Origin: Enemella evansiae
GTDB lineage: Bacteria > Pseudomonadota > Alphaproteobacteria > Rhodobacterales > Rhodobacteraceae
Direction of reading: 5' to 3'
DNA: 64,000 bases
NCBI GenBank assembly: GCA_017255395.1
Contig: JAFKDC010000018.1
Span: 1-64,000 of the forward strand
Positions 43,493 through 53,411 of this stretch are shown piece after piece. Under the pieces are notes generated by a model that saw only the letters and a list, made by a program, of their open reading frames with translations, was not told the DNA's origin and did no database searches. Numbering within the stretch: position 1 is the first letter of the stretch; every line of letters starts with the position of its first letter. Both the position numbers and the translations under genes were made by a program.

Positions 43493-43511
43493 TTGCTGAC
43501 CTTCATAGCAA
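43493..43511. promoter_or_regulatory. LysR-type operator between the oxidoreductase and lysR genes
   Basis: TTGCT-N9-AGCAA, an inverted repeat of the T-N11-A class. It lies 55 bp from the oxidoreductase start and 90 bp from the lysR start. Confidence 0.5.
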
Positions 43512-43600
43512 AATCGATCACATACGACTAAGTTACCCAAAGATGCCATTTCCCTTGAGGATTCTGTCGTATAATGCGCGTGGCGAGGAGCATTCGTATC

Positions 43601-44506
43601 ATGGACTGGGACAAGCTTAGAATTTTCCACGCGGTGGCGGACGCGGGGAGCCTGACGCACGCCGGCGATTCGCTTCATCTGTCGCAATCGGCCGTGTCGC
43701 GGCAGATCCGTGCGCTGGAAGAGGCGCTGAACACCACGCTGTTTCACCGGCATGCCCGCGGGCTGATCCTGACCGAACAGGGCGAGCTTCTGTTCGACGC
43801 CACCCAGTCGATGAACAAGCGCATCGACGCGGCGACCGCGCGCATCCGCGACAGCGAGGAAGAGGTCTTCGGAGAGCTGAAGGTCACCACGACCTACGGC
43901 TTCGGCGCGCTCTGGCTGGCGCCGCGCCTGACCAAGCTGTATGAGAAATACCCCGACCTCAACATCGACCTGATGCTCGAGGAACGTGTGCTCGACCTGC
44001 CCATGCGCGAGGCCGACGTGGCCATCCGCATGAAGGAACCCAGCCAGGCCGACCTGGTGCGCAAGCGGCTCATGAGCATCCGCATGCGGCTTTACGCCTC
44101 GCCGGACTACCTCGCCGCCAACGGCAAGCCGCAACGGCTGGAGGATCTGTCGACCCATCGCCTGATCGCACAAAGCCCGACCTCGGCGCAGGTGACCGCG
44201 GGCGCACAGCTGGTCCAGCAATTGCTGTCCTACGACGTGCCGGCCAAGCTGACGGTGAACAACTACTTCGGCGTGCTTCAGGCGGTGATCTCGAATCTCG
44301 GCATCGGCGTGCTGCCCGACTACATCCTCGAGGACTTCCCGAGCGTCGTCCGCGTCCTGCCAGAGATCGAATCGAACGAGGTTCCGGTCTTCCTCGCCTA
44401 TCCCGAGGAACTGCGCCAGTCGAAGCGCGTCTCGGCCTTCCGCGACTTCGTGCAAGAAGAAATCATCGCCCATCGCCGCCAGCGGCGCGCGATGGGTGAC
44501 GACTGA
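43601..44506 (+). CDS. LysR-family transcriptional regulator
   Basis: 301 residues from ATG 43601 (MDWDKLRIFHAVADAGSLTH). The winged helix-turn-helix is followed by HLSQSAVSRQIRALEEALN and an effector domain (GELKVTTTYGFGALWLAPRL). The ATG at 43574 is rejected because TATAAT (43570-43575) overlaps it; GAGGAG 10 nt before 43601 supports the chosen start. It is divergent from the oxidoreductase gene and probably controls it, with an aryl- or branched-chain oxo acid as a plausible effector. Confidence 0.92.
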   Translation: MDWDKLRIFHAVADAGSLTHAGDSLHLSQSAVSRQIRALEEALNTTLFHRHARGLILTEQGELLFDATQSMNKRIDAATARIRDSEEEVFGELKVTTTYGFGALWLAPRLTKLYEKYPDLNIDLMLEERVLDLPMREADVAIRMKEPSQADLVRKRLMSIRMRLYASPDYLAANGKPQRLEDLSTHRLIAQSPTSAQVTAGAQLVQQLLSYDVPAKLTVNNYFGVLQAVISNLGIGVLPDYILEDFPSVVRVLPEIESNEVPVFLAYPEELRQSKRVSAFRDFVQEEIIAHRRQRRAMGDD

Positions 44507-44587
44507 CTTTACGTCAAGATCGCACAACCGCAGTGTGACTTGCACACAACGCATAGCCGCATTGCTGCACCTGCGACATGATTGGGC

Positions 44588-44615
44588 TTGATTGACTCAA
44601 GTCCGATGACATATT
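44588..44615 (+). promoter_or_regulatory. Promoter of the candidate small RNA
   Basis: TTGATT (44588-44593), 16-bp spacer, CATATT (44610-44615). The expected start is near 44622, just before the first stem-loop of the RNA. Confidence 0.5.
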
Positions 44616-44621
44616 CGGCAG

Positions 44622-44703
44622 ATGAAGATGAAACGCCTCACGGCGCGTCATTTTCAACCTCCCTGTTGGACTTCGGCCGAGCTTTGTGCTCGGCCTTTTT
44701 TTT
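44622..44703 (+). ncRNA. Candidate Hfq-type trans-acting small RNA
   Basis: An ~82-nt transcript in three parts. Stem-loop 1 (44624-44655): GAAGATGA pairs with TCATTTTC (one G-U), then a 2x2 internal loop, CGCC/GGCG and a TCAC loop. A single-stranded linker (44656-44674, AACCTCCCTGTTGGACTTC) holds CCTCCC, complementary to ribosome binding sites. A perfect 8-bp terminator stem (44675-44695) ends in eight Ts. There is a promoter at the right distance and no ORF. I know of no described homologue, but I could not search. Confidence 0.6.
44675..44703 (+). terminator. Rho-independent terminator of the small RNA
   Basis: GGCCGAGC-TTTGT-GCTCGGCC followed by TTTTTTTT. It is too far (170 bp) from the lysR stop to be an ordinary lysR terminator alone, though it would also stop lysR read-through. 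Confidence 0.9.
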
Positions 44704-44880
44704 GGCGCCGCCCCGCCGCTGGCCTCCGTTCAGGGACAATGGCCAAAAGACATCGGCTATAATGCGGAACGCTCTTCGCGCAGCGCCCCCGGGTCAAGAC
44801 TTGCCAGGCAAAAAAGCCCCCACACCGCCGCCCCTGCCTGTATTTTCGGCACCTTCCCCCGTACCGCTGCGCCCTCCGGC

Positions 44881-44938
44881 CTCTTCTGTCCGGAAATATC
44901 CCGGGGGGCTGCGCAGCAGCGGGGGCAGAGCCCCCTTC
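44881..44938 (+). repeat. Dispersed intergenic repeat (copy e)
   Basis: CTCTTCTGTCCGGAAATATC, CCGGGGGGC, the TGCGCAGCA hairpin and GGGGGCAGAGCCCCC. It lies 70 bp before the purL start, so the purL promoter is probably upstream of or inside it. Confidence 0.8.
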
Positions 44939-45010
44939 CGCGCGCGCCCCATTGCCCCCCGCCGCGCCTTGCCCTACACGTCGCCGCGACGTCAGATGCG
45001 GGGAAAAGAC

Positions 45011-47170
<2,160 letters not shown>

Positions 47171-47221
47171 GCTTGGGGTGATCGGACACCCGGCGCGGGA
47201 CAAGGCTGCAAGCCGCCGCGC

Positions 47222-47250
47222 ATCGCCGGGCCGTCCCGGGACCCGGCGAT
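47222..47250 (+). terminator. Hairpin after purL
   Basis: ATCGCCGGG pairs with CCCGGCGAT across an 11-nt loop. No T-run follows, so termination is uncertain. Confidence 0.4.
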
Positions 47251-47502
47251 TTGGCCGATAAAGGCGCGGCCTGACTGAAGCCTTACGGGTTTTGCCAGGA
47301 TAAAGTGCCGTCCAGATGTGGTGGATCGCCGTTCCACGGCTCGCCGACGCACGGCTTATTCCTTCATGATTGGTTTTGAGCCGAACCAAAGTAACCTTTT
47401 GGAAAAAGGGGCCCCCTCTGGCCGCAGGAATCCCTTCGAAAGCCCTCTACAAATCCCGCCTTCACCCTTCCCCGCCGACCGCTTCAGCCCCATATTCCCG
47501 AC
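47251..47502. other. Intergenic region between purL and the M48 protease
   Basis: About 250 bp. CCTTTTGGAAAAAGGGGCCCC (47393-47413) has an imperfect dyad but I cannot assign it to a class. No gene or RNA is evident. Confidence 0.4.
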
Positions 47503-48189
47503 ATGCTGAAATTTACCCCGATCCTGCTGGCCATCCTCTACGCTCTCGCCATGTATCGCTTTTCGGTCTGGCGGACCTCGCGCGAGCTGGACGAACGGTC
47601 GACCGAACTGGCCGACGCGCGCCTCAAGACGCTGACCGACCGCATGGCCGAGGCGCTGGACCTGCCCCGGATCAAGGTCCACATCTACGAAATCGACCCG
47701 GTCAACGGGCTGGCGGCGCCGGACGGGCGGATCTTCATCACCCGTGGGTTCTACCGCAAGTATCAAAGCGGCGAGGTCAGCGCCGAAGAGCTGTCCAGCG
47801 TGATCGCCCATGAGCTGGGTCACGTGGCGCTGGGGCATTCGCGGCGGCGGATGATCGACTTTTCCGGCCAGAACGCCCTGCGCGCGGCGCTGGCCATGGT
47901 GCTGGGCCGCATCCTGCCCGGCATCGGCATCTGGATCGCCAATATGCTGACCACGCTTCTGGCGGCGCGGCTGTCACGCTCGGACGAATACGAAGCCGAC
48001 GCCTATGCCGCCGCGCTGCTGACCAAGGCCGGGATCGGAACGGGGCCGCAGAAGACCCTGTTCACCAAGCTCGAGGCGCTGACGCAAAGCCGCGCCGGGG
48101 TTGTCCCTGCATGGCTGATGTCGCACCCCAAGACGCAGGAGCGCATTGCCGCGCTGGAAGCGCTGGAGCACCGCTGGCAGCAGGGCTGA
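47503..48189 (+). CDS. M48-family zinc metalloprotease
   Basis: 228 residues. One N-terminal membrane segment (MLKFTPILLAILYALAMYRF), then the zinc motif HELGH at 103-107 (SSVIAHELGHVALGHSRRRM), and the downstream zinc Glu in RSDEYEADAYAAALLTKAG. The catalytic domain faces the cytoplasm or periplasm depending on topology, which I cannot decide. It resembles a short HtpX-like quality-control protease without the four-span core. The C-terminal WLMSHPKTQERIAALE is conserved in the family. Confidence 0.85.
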   Translation: MLKFTPILLAILYALAMYRFSVWRTSRELDERSTELADARLKTLTDRMAEALDLPRIKVHIYEIDPVNGLAAPDGRIFITRGFYRKYQSGEVSAEELSSVIAHELGHVALGHSRRRMIDFSGQNALRAALAMVLGRILPGIGIWIANMLTTLLAARLSRSDEYEADAYAAALLTKAGIGTGPQKTLFTKLEALTQSRAGVVPAWLMSHPKTQERIAALEALEHRWQQG

Positions 48190-48389
48190 TGGCGCGCGGC
48201 GGTCCGCGCTAAAGCGAACCGGAGACAGACCAACCGGACACAGACCGCGCAGGGGCGGAACCCCTGCGGATGCAGGCCGGTTCGGGGACGCGCCCGATGC
48301 GGGTGCTGGCGGGGCATGTGCCCGCCCCTTCCCGGCGCCGCAGCCTTTGGTGGACAGCGCTCGCACCCGGCGCGCGCCCCGCGCCGCTG

Positions 48390-49592
48390 TCACGCCGCGC
48401 CCGCCTCCTCCAGCCGGAACACCCCTTCGGCCACGTCCTGACCGTTGACCTGCACGATCACCCCGTGCTCTCCCGGGTGCAGCCGGAAGGTCGTGGCGTT
48501 GCCCTTCAGCGGGTGGCGCTTTTCCAGCCGCAAGGGCTTGCCCGGCTCGGCCACCCCGGTCTTCAGCTTGAAGACCTTCTCGGCCATGCCCCCGGGCCGG
48601 GCAAAGCGCAGGCGGTAGTCCACCATGACCGGCAGGCGCTGGTCGCTCTCGATCTCCACCGCCACCGGCAGCGCCTCGCCGATCCGCACCCGCGCGGGCA
48701 GGCCCACCAGCCGCGCCCGCACGGCGCCGGCGCGGTAACCCAGCAGATCCAGTGCGCCGCGCTCGCCGCGCTTGACCGCCGTGCGCAGGGCATGGCGAGT
48801 GATCCAGTCCATCTCTTTCGGCGCCTGACGGCCCGCGTCGCGCCACTGCGCCAGCCGCGCCACCACCACATCCGGCATCAGCCGCGACAGGTCGTTGACG
48901 TGGTTCGCCACCGACCGCGTGACAAAGCGCGCCGGATCCGCGTGCAGCCGGTCGAGAAAGCGCAGCGGCACCTCGGGCGCCAGCGTGATGTTCTTCGCCC
49001 AAGGCAGGCGCGGGCGGGTGCCCTCGCTCACCAGCCGCCGGACATGGTAGTTGTCGTCCCCGGCCCAGAGATCCATCCGCGCCAGTGTCTCTTCGGGCCA
49101 GCGGTTCAGGAAGGGCCGGATCGCGTATTCCATCGAGAACCGCTGCGTCGCGGCATGGATCAGGTCGAGCGCGCGTTCGCGGTGCGCCTCCAGCCCGTGG
49201 CGCACCGCAAGGATGCCCGGCACCGCGTGGATGAAGCGGCCAAAGTCGTCGTCCCGCAGCCTCGGGTCCAGAGGCGGCACCATGGCCGCCTCCAGCCGCT
49301 CGGCCATCTCGGGGAACCGCGCGGGCATCTGCGCCTCGATGCAGTCGGCAAGCCAGTCGAGCCGCTCCATGAAGCCGCGCCCCTCCAGACCCGACAGTGC
49401 CGCGTCCCGGAACCGCTCCACGTCGAAGCCGGGCAGAACGGCATATTCCCGCGCCAGATCGCCGACCGAACCCGCGTTGAACACCTGATCGGCCAGCGAG
49501 AACCCCGCGCCGCCGCCCGCGCCGTCAGGACCGCGGGCCACACCGGCCTCCGCGGGCGCTGAAAGTCCTTGGAAGGACTTTGAAAATTCCAT
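48390..49592 (-). CDS. DNA alkylation repair (AlkD-like HEAT-repeat) protein
   Basis: 400 residues. The N-terminal two thirds are helical HEAT-like repeats matching the AlkD/PF08713 layout (FMERLDWLADCIEAQMPARF, DLWAGDDNYHVRRLVSEGTR, RFVTRSVANHVNDLSRLMPD). The C-terminal 130 residues are a beta-rich domain of unknown origin (VRIGEALPVAVEIESDQRLP, HPGEHGVIVQVNGQDVAEG). Assignment as a glycosylase is tentative because the AlkD catalytic Asp and Trp are not certain. The start ATG (49592) lies inside palindrome copy 3, with GGAGG 11 nt upstream. Confidence 0.72.
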   Translation of the reverse strand: MEFSKSFQGLSAPAEAGVARGPDGAGGGAGFSLADQVFNAGSVGDLAREYAVLPGFDVERFRDAALSGLEGRGFMERLDWLADCIEAQMPARFPEMAERLEAAMVPPLDPRLRDDDFGRFIHAVPGILAVRHGLEAHRERALDLIHAATQRFSMEYAIRPFLNRWPEETLARMDLWAGDDNYHVRRLVSEGTRPRLPWAKNITLAPEVPLRFLDRLHADPARFVTRSVANHVNDLSRLMPDVVVARLAQWRDAGRQAPKEMDWITRHALRTAVKRGERGALDLLGYRAGAVRARLVGLPARVRIGEALPVAVEIESDQRLPVMVDYRLRFARPGGMAEKVFKLKTGVAEPGKPLRLEKRHPLKGNATTFRLHPGEHGVIVQVNGQDVAEGVFRLEEAGAA

Positions 49593-49603
49593 CCATGGAA
49601 TTT
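49562..49603. repeat. Twin palindromes (copy 3)
   Basis: Two stems with 2-nt loops: AAAGTCCTT/AAGGACTTT (49562-49581) and AAATTCCAT/ATGGAATTT (49584-49603). On the minus strand they begin 5 nt after the stop of the SDR gene, and the next gene's ATG (49592-49590) is within the first stem. The AAATTCC/GGAATTT and AAAGT/ACTTT arms match copy 1. Confidence 0.8.
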
Positions 49604-49608
49604 CCTCC

Positions 49609-50388
49609 TCACAAGGTCATGTTGGTCGCGCCGCCGTCGACCAGCAGGTTCTGGCCCACGATGAAGCCCGCATGCTGCGAACACAGGAAGGCGCAGGTCT
49701 GCCCGAATTCCTCGCGCGTGCCGTAGCGCCGTGCCGGGATCGTCGCCTCGCGCCGGGCCCGGGCCTCCTCCATCGAGATGCCCTCCTGCTGCGACACACC
49801 GCCGTCCAGCGACTGCGCCCGGTCGGTGGCATGGATGCCCGGCAGCAGGTTGTTCACGATCACCCCGTGCTGGGCCACCTGCCGCGCCGTGCCCGCCACA
49901 TAGCCGGTCAGCCCGGCCCGCGCCGAGTTCGACAACCCCAGCACCGGGATTGGCGCCTTCACCGATTGCGAGGTGATATTGACCACCCGGCCCCAGCCGC
50001 GTTCGATCATGCCCGGCATCAGCGCCTTCATCAGCGCGATGGGCGTCAGCATGTTGGCGTCCAGCGCCTTGATGAAATCCTCACGCTCCCAGTCCGCCCA
50101 CAGCCCCGGCGGCGGTCCGCCCGCATTGGTCACCAGAATGTCGATGGCGCCCGCCGCCTCCAGCACCTCGGCGCGGCCCTGCTCGGACACGATGTCCGCC
50201 GCCACCGTCGTCACCGAGACCTGAAAACGGTCGCGGATCGCCTGCGCCGTCTCTTCCAGCGCCTCGGCACCGCGCGCGTTCATCACCAGATCGCAGCCCG
50301 CCTCGGCCAGCGCCTCGGCGCAGCCCCGGCCAAGACCCTTGCTCGACGCGCTCACCAGCGCCCGTTTCCCACGAATTCCAAGGTCCAT
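49609..50388 (-). CDS. Atypical short-chain dehydrogenase/reductase
   Basis: 259 residues from ATG 50388 (MDLGIRGKRALVSASSKGLG). Ribosome binding site spacing decides this start: GGAGG is 6 nt before ATG 50388 but directly abuts the ATG at 50394. The Rossmann nucleotide loop is SASSKGLGRG rather than TGxxxGxG, and the usual SxxxYxxxK active site reads LGLSNSARAGL: the catalytic Tyr is Leu and the Lys is Arg. NAG is kept in LVTNAGGPPPG. It may bind NAD(P) without normal reductase chemistry. A twin palindrome follows, then the AlkD-like gene. Confidence 0.85.
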   Translation of the reverse strand: MDLGIRGKRALVSASSKGLGRGCAEALAEAGCDLVMNARGAEALEETAQAIRDRFQVSVTTVAADIVSEQGRAEVLEAAGAIDILVTNAGGPPPGLWADWEREDFIKALDANMLTPIALMKALMPGMIERGWGRVVNITSQSVKAPIPVLGLSNSARAGLTGYVAGTARQVAQHGVIVNNLLPGIHATDRAQSLDGGVSQQEGISMEEARARREATIPARRYGTREEFGQTCAFLCSQHAGFIVGQNLLVDGGATNMTL

Positions 50389-50513
50389 GCTCATCCTCCT
50401 GTCGTGCCATTGTCCGAAAGCCGGCAAAACGCCGGGTCGGGGGCCATATGATGACACATTCCCTTCGCATACAATGGGGGCTACCTTACAGGCACACGCT
50501 GCCGGGAATTGTC

Positions 50514-51524
50514 ATGAGCGAGAGCCGCCGCACCAGCCAGACACTGCATGTCTACCGCGCCGAGGGGTTCCGCGTGGTCGATGGCGCGAATCTCGGCGAT
50601 GCCCTTGGCATTGCCGGGGAAGTCGTCCCCGACGACGTCTATCGCCTGACCGCCCTCGCCGCGGAACGTCCGCTGCGGGTGTCCCCCGCCCCCGGCTCTG
50701 CCTTCCGGGTCGCCGCGGACAGCGAAGAGGGCCGACCCGGCGCCACGCTCCACCTCGACAGCTGCCTGACCTTCATGTCCGGCGACGGCAGCACGACGGA
50801 AGGCCTGGTCCTCGTCGAAGTGACCGACGCAGGCGATGTCGCGCAGGTCTATGTCATGCCGCTGGTGCCGCTGTCCCACAAGCTTGATTACGTGCTGGTC
50901 GGCATCAGCACCGACACGGCGCTGCAACGATTCGCGCAGGTGGCCTGCGTGTCCTTCACCGCCGGGACGATGATCACCATGGCCACCGGCGCCCAGCGGC
51001 CGGTCGAAAGCCTGCGCGTCGGTGACCCTGTTCTGACCCGCGACGACGGCCCGCAGCCGATCCGCTGGATCGGCCATCACACCGCCCGCGCCGCCGGGGC
51101 CTTCGCGCCGGTCCGCATCCGGTCGGGCACGCTGAACAACACCGGCGATCTCGTGGTCAGCCCCGATCACCGCCTGTTCATCTACCAGCGCCGCGACCAC
51201 CTCGGCGCCGGTCGCGCAGAGGTCATGGTCCGCGCCCGCCACCTGGTGAACGGCGACAGCGTCACGCGGGTCTCGGGGGGCTTCGTCGATTACTTCCAGA
51301 TGCTCTTCGACGCGCATCAGATCATCTATGCCGAGGGCATCGCGGCGGAATCCCTGCTCATGGACACCCGGACCCGCGCCGCCCTGCCCGAAGAGGTCGA
51401 GCACCGTCTGGCGGATCTCCTGCCCGGGCACCGCCGCTCGGACCACCACAGCCTTGAAGTGCAGGAAGCCTTGCTCGCCCGCCCGGATGCCGCCGCGCTG
51501 CTGAAGAAGTCCTCGGGCGGCTGA
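50514..51524 (+). CDS. Hint-domain (hedgehog/intein-type) protein
   Basis: 336 residues from ATG 50514 (MSESRRTSQTLHVYRAEGFR). An N-terminal region of about 140 residues is followed by a Hint_2-type module starting at Cys in VACVSFTAGTMITMATGAQ, then RPVESLRVGDPVLTRDDGP and VVSPDHRLFIYQR. Roseobacters encode many such Hint proteins of unknown role. The C-terminal His-Asn of inteins is not evident, so the module probably does not splice. An ATG at 50448 is also possible, but TACAAT (50470-50475) and GGGAA before 50514 suit the shorter form. It is divergent from the SDR gene. Confidence 0.82.
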   Translation: MSESRRTSQTLHVYRAEGFRVVDGANLGDALGIAGEVVPDDVYRLTALAAERPLRVSPAPGSAFRVAADSEEGRPGATLHLDSCLTFMSGDGSTTEGLVLVEVTDAGDVAQVYVMPLVPLSHKLDYVLVGISTDTALQRFAQVACVSFTAGTMITMATGAQRPVESLRVGDPVLTRDDGPQPIRWIGHHTARAAGAFAPVRIRSGTLNNTGDLVVSPDHRLFIYQRRDHLGAGRAEVMVRARHLVNGDSVTRVSGGFVDYFQMLFDAHQIIYAEGIAAESLLMDTRTRAALPEEVEHRLADLLPGHRRSDHHSLEVQEALLARPDAAALLKKSSGG

Positions 51525-51590
51525 CAGGAGACAGCGGCTCACCCGGCGCCGACGCGCGATCAGTACCGGCGAGCCTTGACCAAAACGCGC

Positions 51591-51860
51591 TCAATGGCTC
51601 CGCAGGGCCTCGATCAGCTTCGCCTTGGTCATGTCAGAACGTCCGTCGATGCCGATCTCCCGCGCGCGCTCGTAAAGGTCGTCCTTTGTCCAGTCCTCGT
51701 AGGGCGGCGCCTTCCCGCCCTTCCGGGAGGGGTGCATGTTGTCATTTGCCTGAGCATTGGCGATCCGGGCCGCCTTTTCCTTCGACATGCCCTTGTCGCG
51801 CAGATCGCCGTATAGTTTATCGTCCTTGACACTGGGGCCGTGGTCCTTTGCTTTCGCCAT
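51591..51860 (-). CDS. Small Rho-N/SAP-like protein
   Basis: 89 residues. It starts MAKAKDHGPSVKDDKLYGDL, followed by KGMSKEKAARIANAQANDN. The last 40 residues (EDWTKDDLYERAREIGIDG, SDMTKAKLIEALRSH) form a helix-extension-helix of the Rho N-terminal or SAP type that binds nucleic acid. Such small basic proteins are often induced by stress in alphaproteobacteria. The start ATG is at 51860 with GAGAGG upstream. It lies between convergent and divergent neighbours as a single gene. Confidence 0.78.
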   Translation of the reverse strand: MAKAKDHGPSVKDDKLYGDLRDKGMSKEKAARIANAQANDNMHPSRKGGKAPPYEDWTKDDLYERAREIGIDGRSDMTKAKLIEALRSH

Positions 51861-51989
51861 GATAACCTCTCCTTTGCCCGGAAAACCGGGACCACCGGCC
51901 CTGGGTTCCCGGAAAGCGCAGTCTTGCGCCACGGGGTGCCATGGCCTACCACGCGCCTCTGACATACATGCATCGACCGGAGCCCTGCC

Positions 51990-53060
51990 ATGCTCACCCG
52001 CCGCACCCTCCTGACCGGAGCCGCCGCCCTGATCGCCGCCCCGACCGTTCTGCGCGCCGCCTACGCGCCCGACAGCGCGGCCTGGCGCCGGTTCGAGGTC
52101 ACGACGCGCGTGACCCTGCCCCGGAACGGTGCCCCCGCGCAGGCCTGGGTGCCGCTGCCCGCCCATACCGATCCGCTCTGGTCGCTGCCCGGCGAAAGCA
52201 CGGCCACCGCGCAGGGCGCCACGCTCACCCGCGTCGACCGGCCCGAGGAAGGCTTTGCGCTGTTCCACGCCACCTGGGAGGCCGCCGACACCCCGGCCGA
52301 GCTCACCGTGACCTCGACCGTCACCACCCGCGACCGCTTCCCCGGTCAGGGACGCTCCACCCTCAGCGCCGAGGACCGCGCCCGCTTCACCGCACCGACG
52401 GAACTGCTGCCGACCGACGGTATCGTACGCGAGACGGCCATGGCCGCCATCGAGGGCGCCATGACCGACCTCGACCGCGCGCGCATCCTCTATAACTGGG
52501 TGGTCGAACAGACCGAGCGCAACCCCGAGACGCGCGGCTGCGGGCTGGGGGACATCGCCTCGATGCTGCACATGGGCGACCTGAGCGGCAAATGCGCCGA
52601 CCTCAACGCGCTCTTCGTGGGCCTCGCCCGCGCTGCCGGCCTGCCCGCCCGCGACCTCTACGGGTTGCGCGTGGCGCCCTCGGCCTTCGGCTATTCCAGC
52701 CTCGGCGCCGGGTCGACCAACGTCACCGGTGCCCAGCATTGCCGGGCCGAGGTCTTTGTCGAGGGCGAGGGCTGGATTCCCGCCGACCCGGCGGATGTGC
52801 GCAAGGTCGTCCTGCAAGAGGACGGCGGCCTGACGCTGGACGACCCGCGCGTGCAGGATGTGCGCTCCGCGCTCTTCGGCGCCGCCGAGGGCAACTGGAT
52901 CCCCTTCGGTACCGCCCATGACGTGGCCCTGCCCGGCTCCGACGGCCCGCTGCTGCCCTTCCTGATGTACCCGCAGGCCGAGGTGGGCGGCAAACGCCGC
53001 GACGAGCTCGACCCCGAAAGTTTCACCTACGAGATCACCGCCCGCGAAACCGCGGTCTGA
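51990..53060 (+). CDS. Tat-exported transglutaminase-like protein
   Basis: 356 residues. Twin-arginine signal TRRTLLTGAAALIAAPTVLR at the N-terminus. The transglutaminase/protease triad is Cys in GDLSGKCADLNALFVGLAR (about residue 200), His in GAQHCRAEVFVEGEGW (about 247) and Asp in IPADPADVRK (about 264). It probably acts on proteins or peptides in the periplasm; protease or isopeptidase activity is as likely as cross-linking. A GC hairpin (53069-53090) follows the stop codon. Confidence 0.85.
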   Translation: MLTRRTLLTGAAALIAAPTVLRAAYAPDSAAWRRFEVTTRVTLPRNGAPAQAWVPLPAHTDPLWSLPGESTATAQGATLTRVDRPEEGFALFHATWEAADTPAELTVTSTVTTRDRFPGQGRSTLSAEDRARFTAPTELLPTDGIVRETAMAAIEGAMTDLDRARILYNWVVEQTERNPETRGCGLGDIASMLHMGDLSGKCADLNALFVGLARAAGLPARDLYGLRVAPSAFGYSSLGAGSTNVTGAQHCRAEVFVEGEGWIPADPADVRKVVLQEDGGLTLDDPRVQDVRSALFGAAEGNWIPFGTAHDVALPGSDGPLLPFLMYPQAEVGGKRRDELDPESFTYEITARETAV

Positions 53061-53068
53061 CGGCACCC

Positions 53069-53090
53069 GGCCCGGGCAAGCCCCCGGGCC
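53069..53090 (+). terminator. GC-rich hairpin after the transglutaminase gene
   Basis: GGCCCGGG pairs with CCCGGGCC across a CAAGCC loop, 8 nt after the stop codon. No T-run follows. Confidence 0.4.
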
Positions 53091-53255
53091 GCCAACCCGC
53101 CACCCGGATCGGGACGCTGATGGGTCTGACGCTTCAGGTCGACTGCCTCTCCGGGGCGGTCGGTCCAACCGTCAGGGATCACCTCCCGCGCCGCCCCCCG
53201 TGTAGTCCCAACAATCCAGCCACTGCTGTCGCTCTCCGCAGAAAGCCCCTTCAGG

Positions 53256-53300
53256 CTTCTTCCTGATCCAAATACCTTAAAGCCCCCTCCGCCCCCCGGA
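53256..53300 (+). repeat. Remnant of the dispersed intergenic repeat (copy f)
   Basis: CTTCTTCCTGATCCAAATAC followed by C-rich sequence with the hairpin part reduced. It lies in the 350-bp gap before prfC, which otherwise holds no recognisable gene. Confidence 0.45.
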
Positions 53301-53411
53301 CCGCCTTCGCAGGGGAAGTGCATTCTCTGCGCACGGATTGTGCCGCCCCCGAAATCGCTGTAACCCACGCGCTGGAAAAGCGCCCCGGTCGCGCAAGCCT
53401 GAGGAGCCGCC

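Noticed and set aside
43574-43600. Upstream ATG for the LysR regulator
   Set aside because: It overlaps the TATAAT promoter element; the family N-terminus MDWDKLRIF starts at 43601 with a GAGGAG site.
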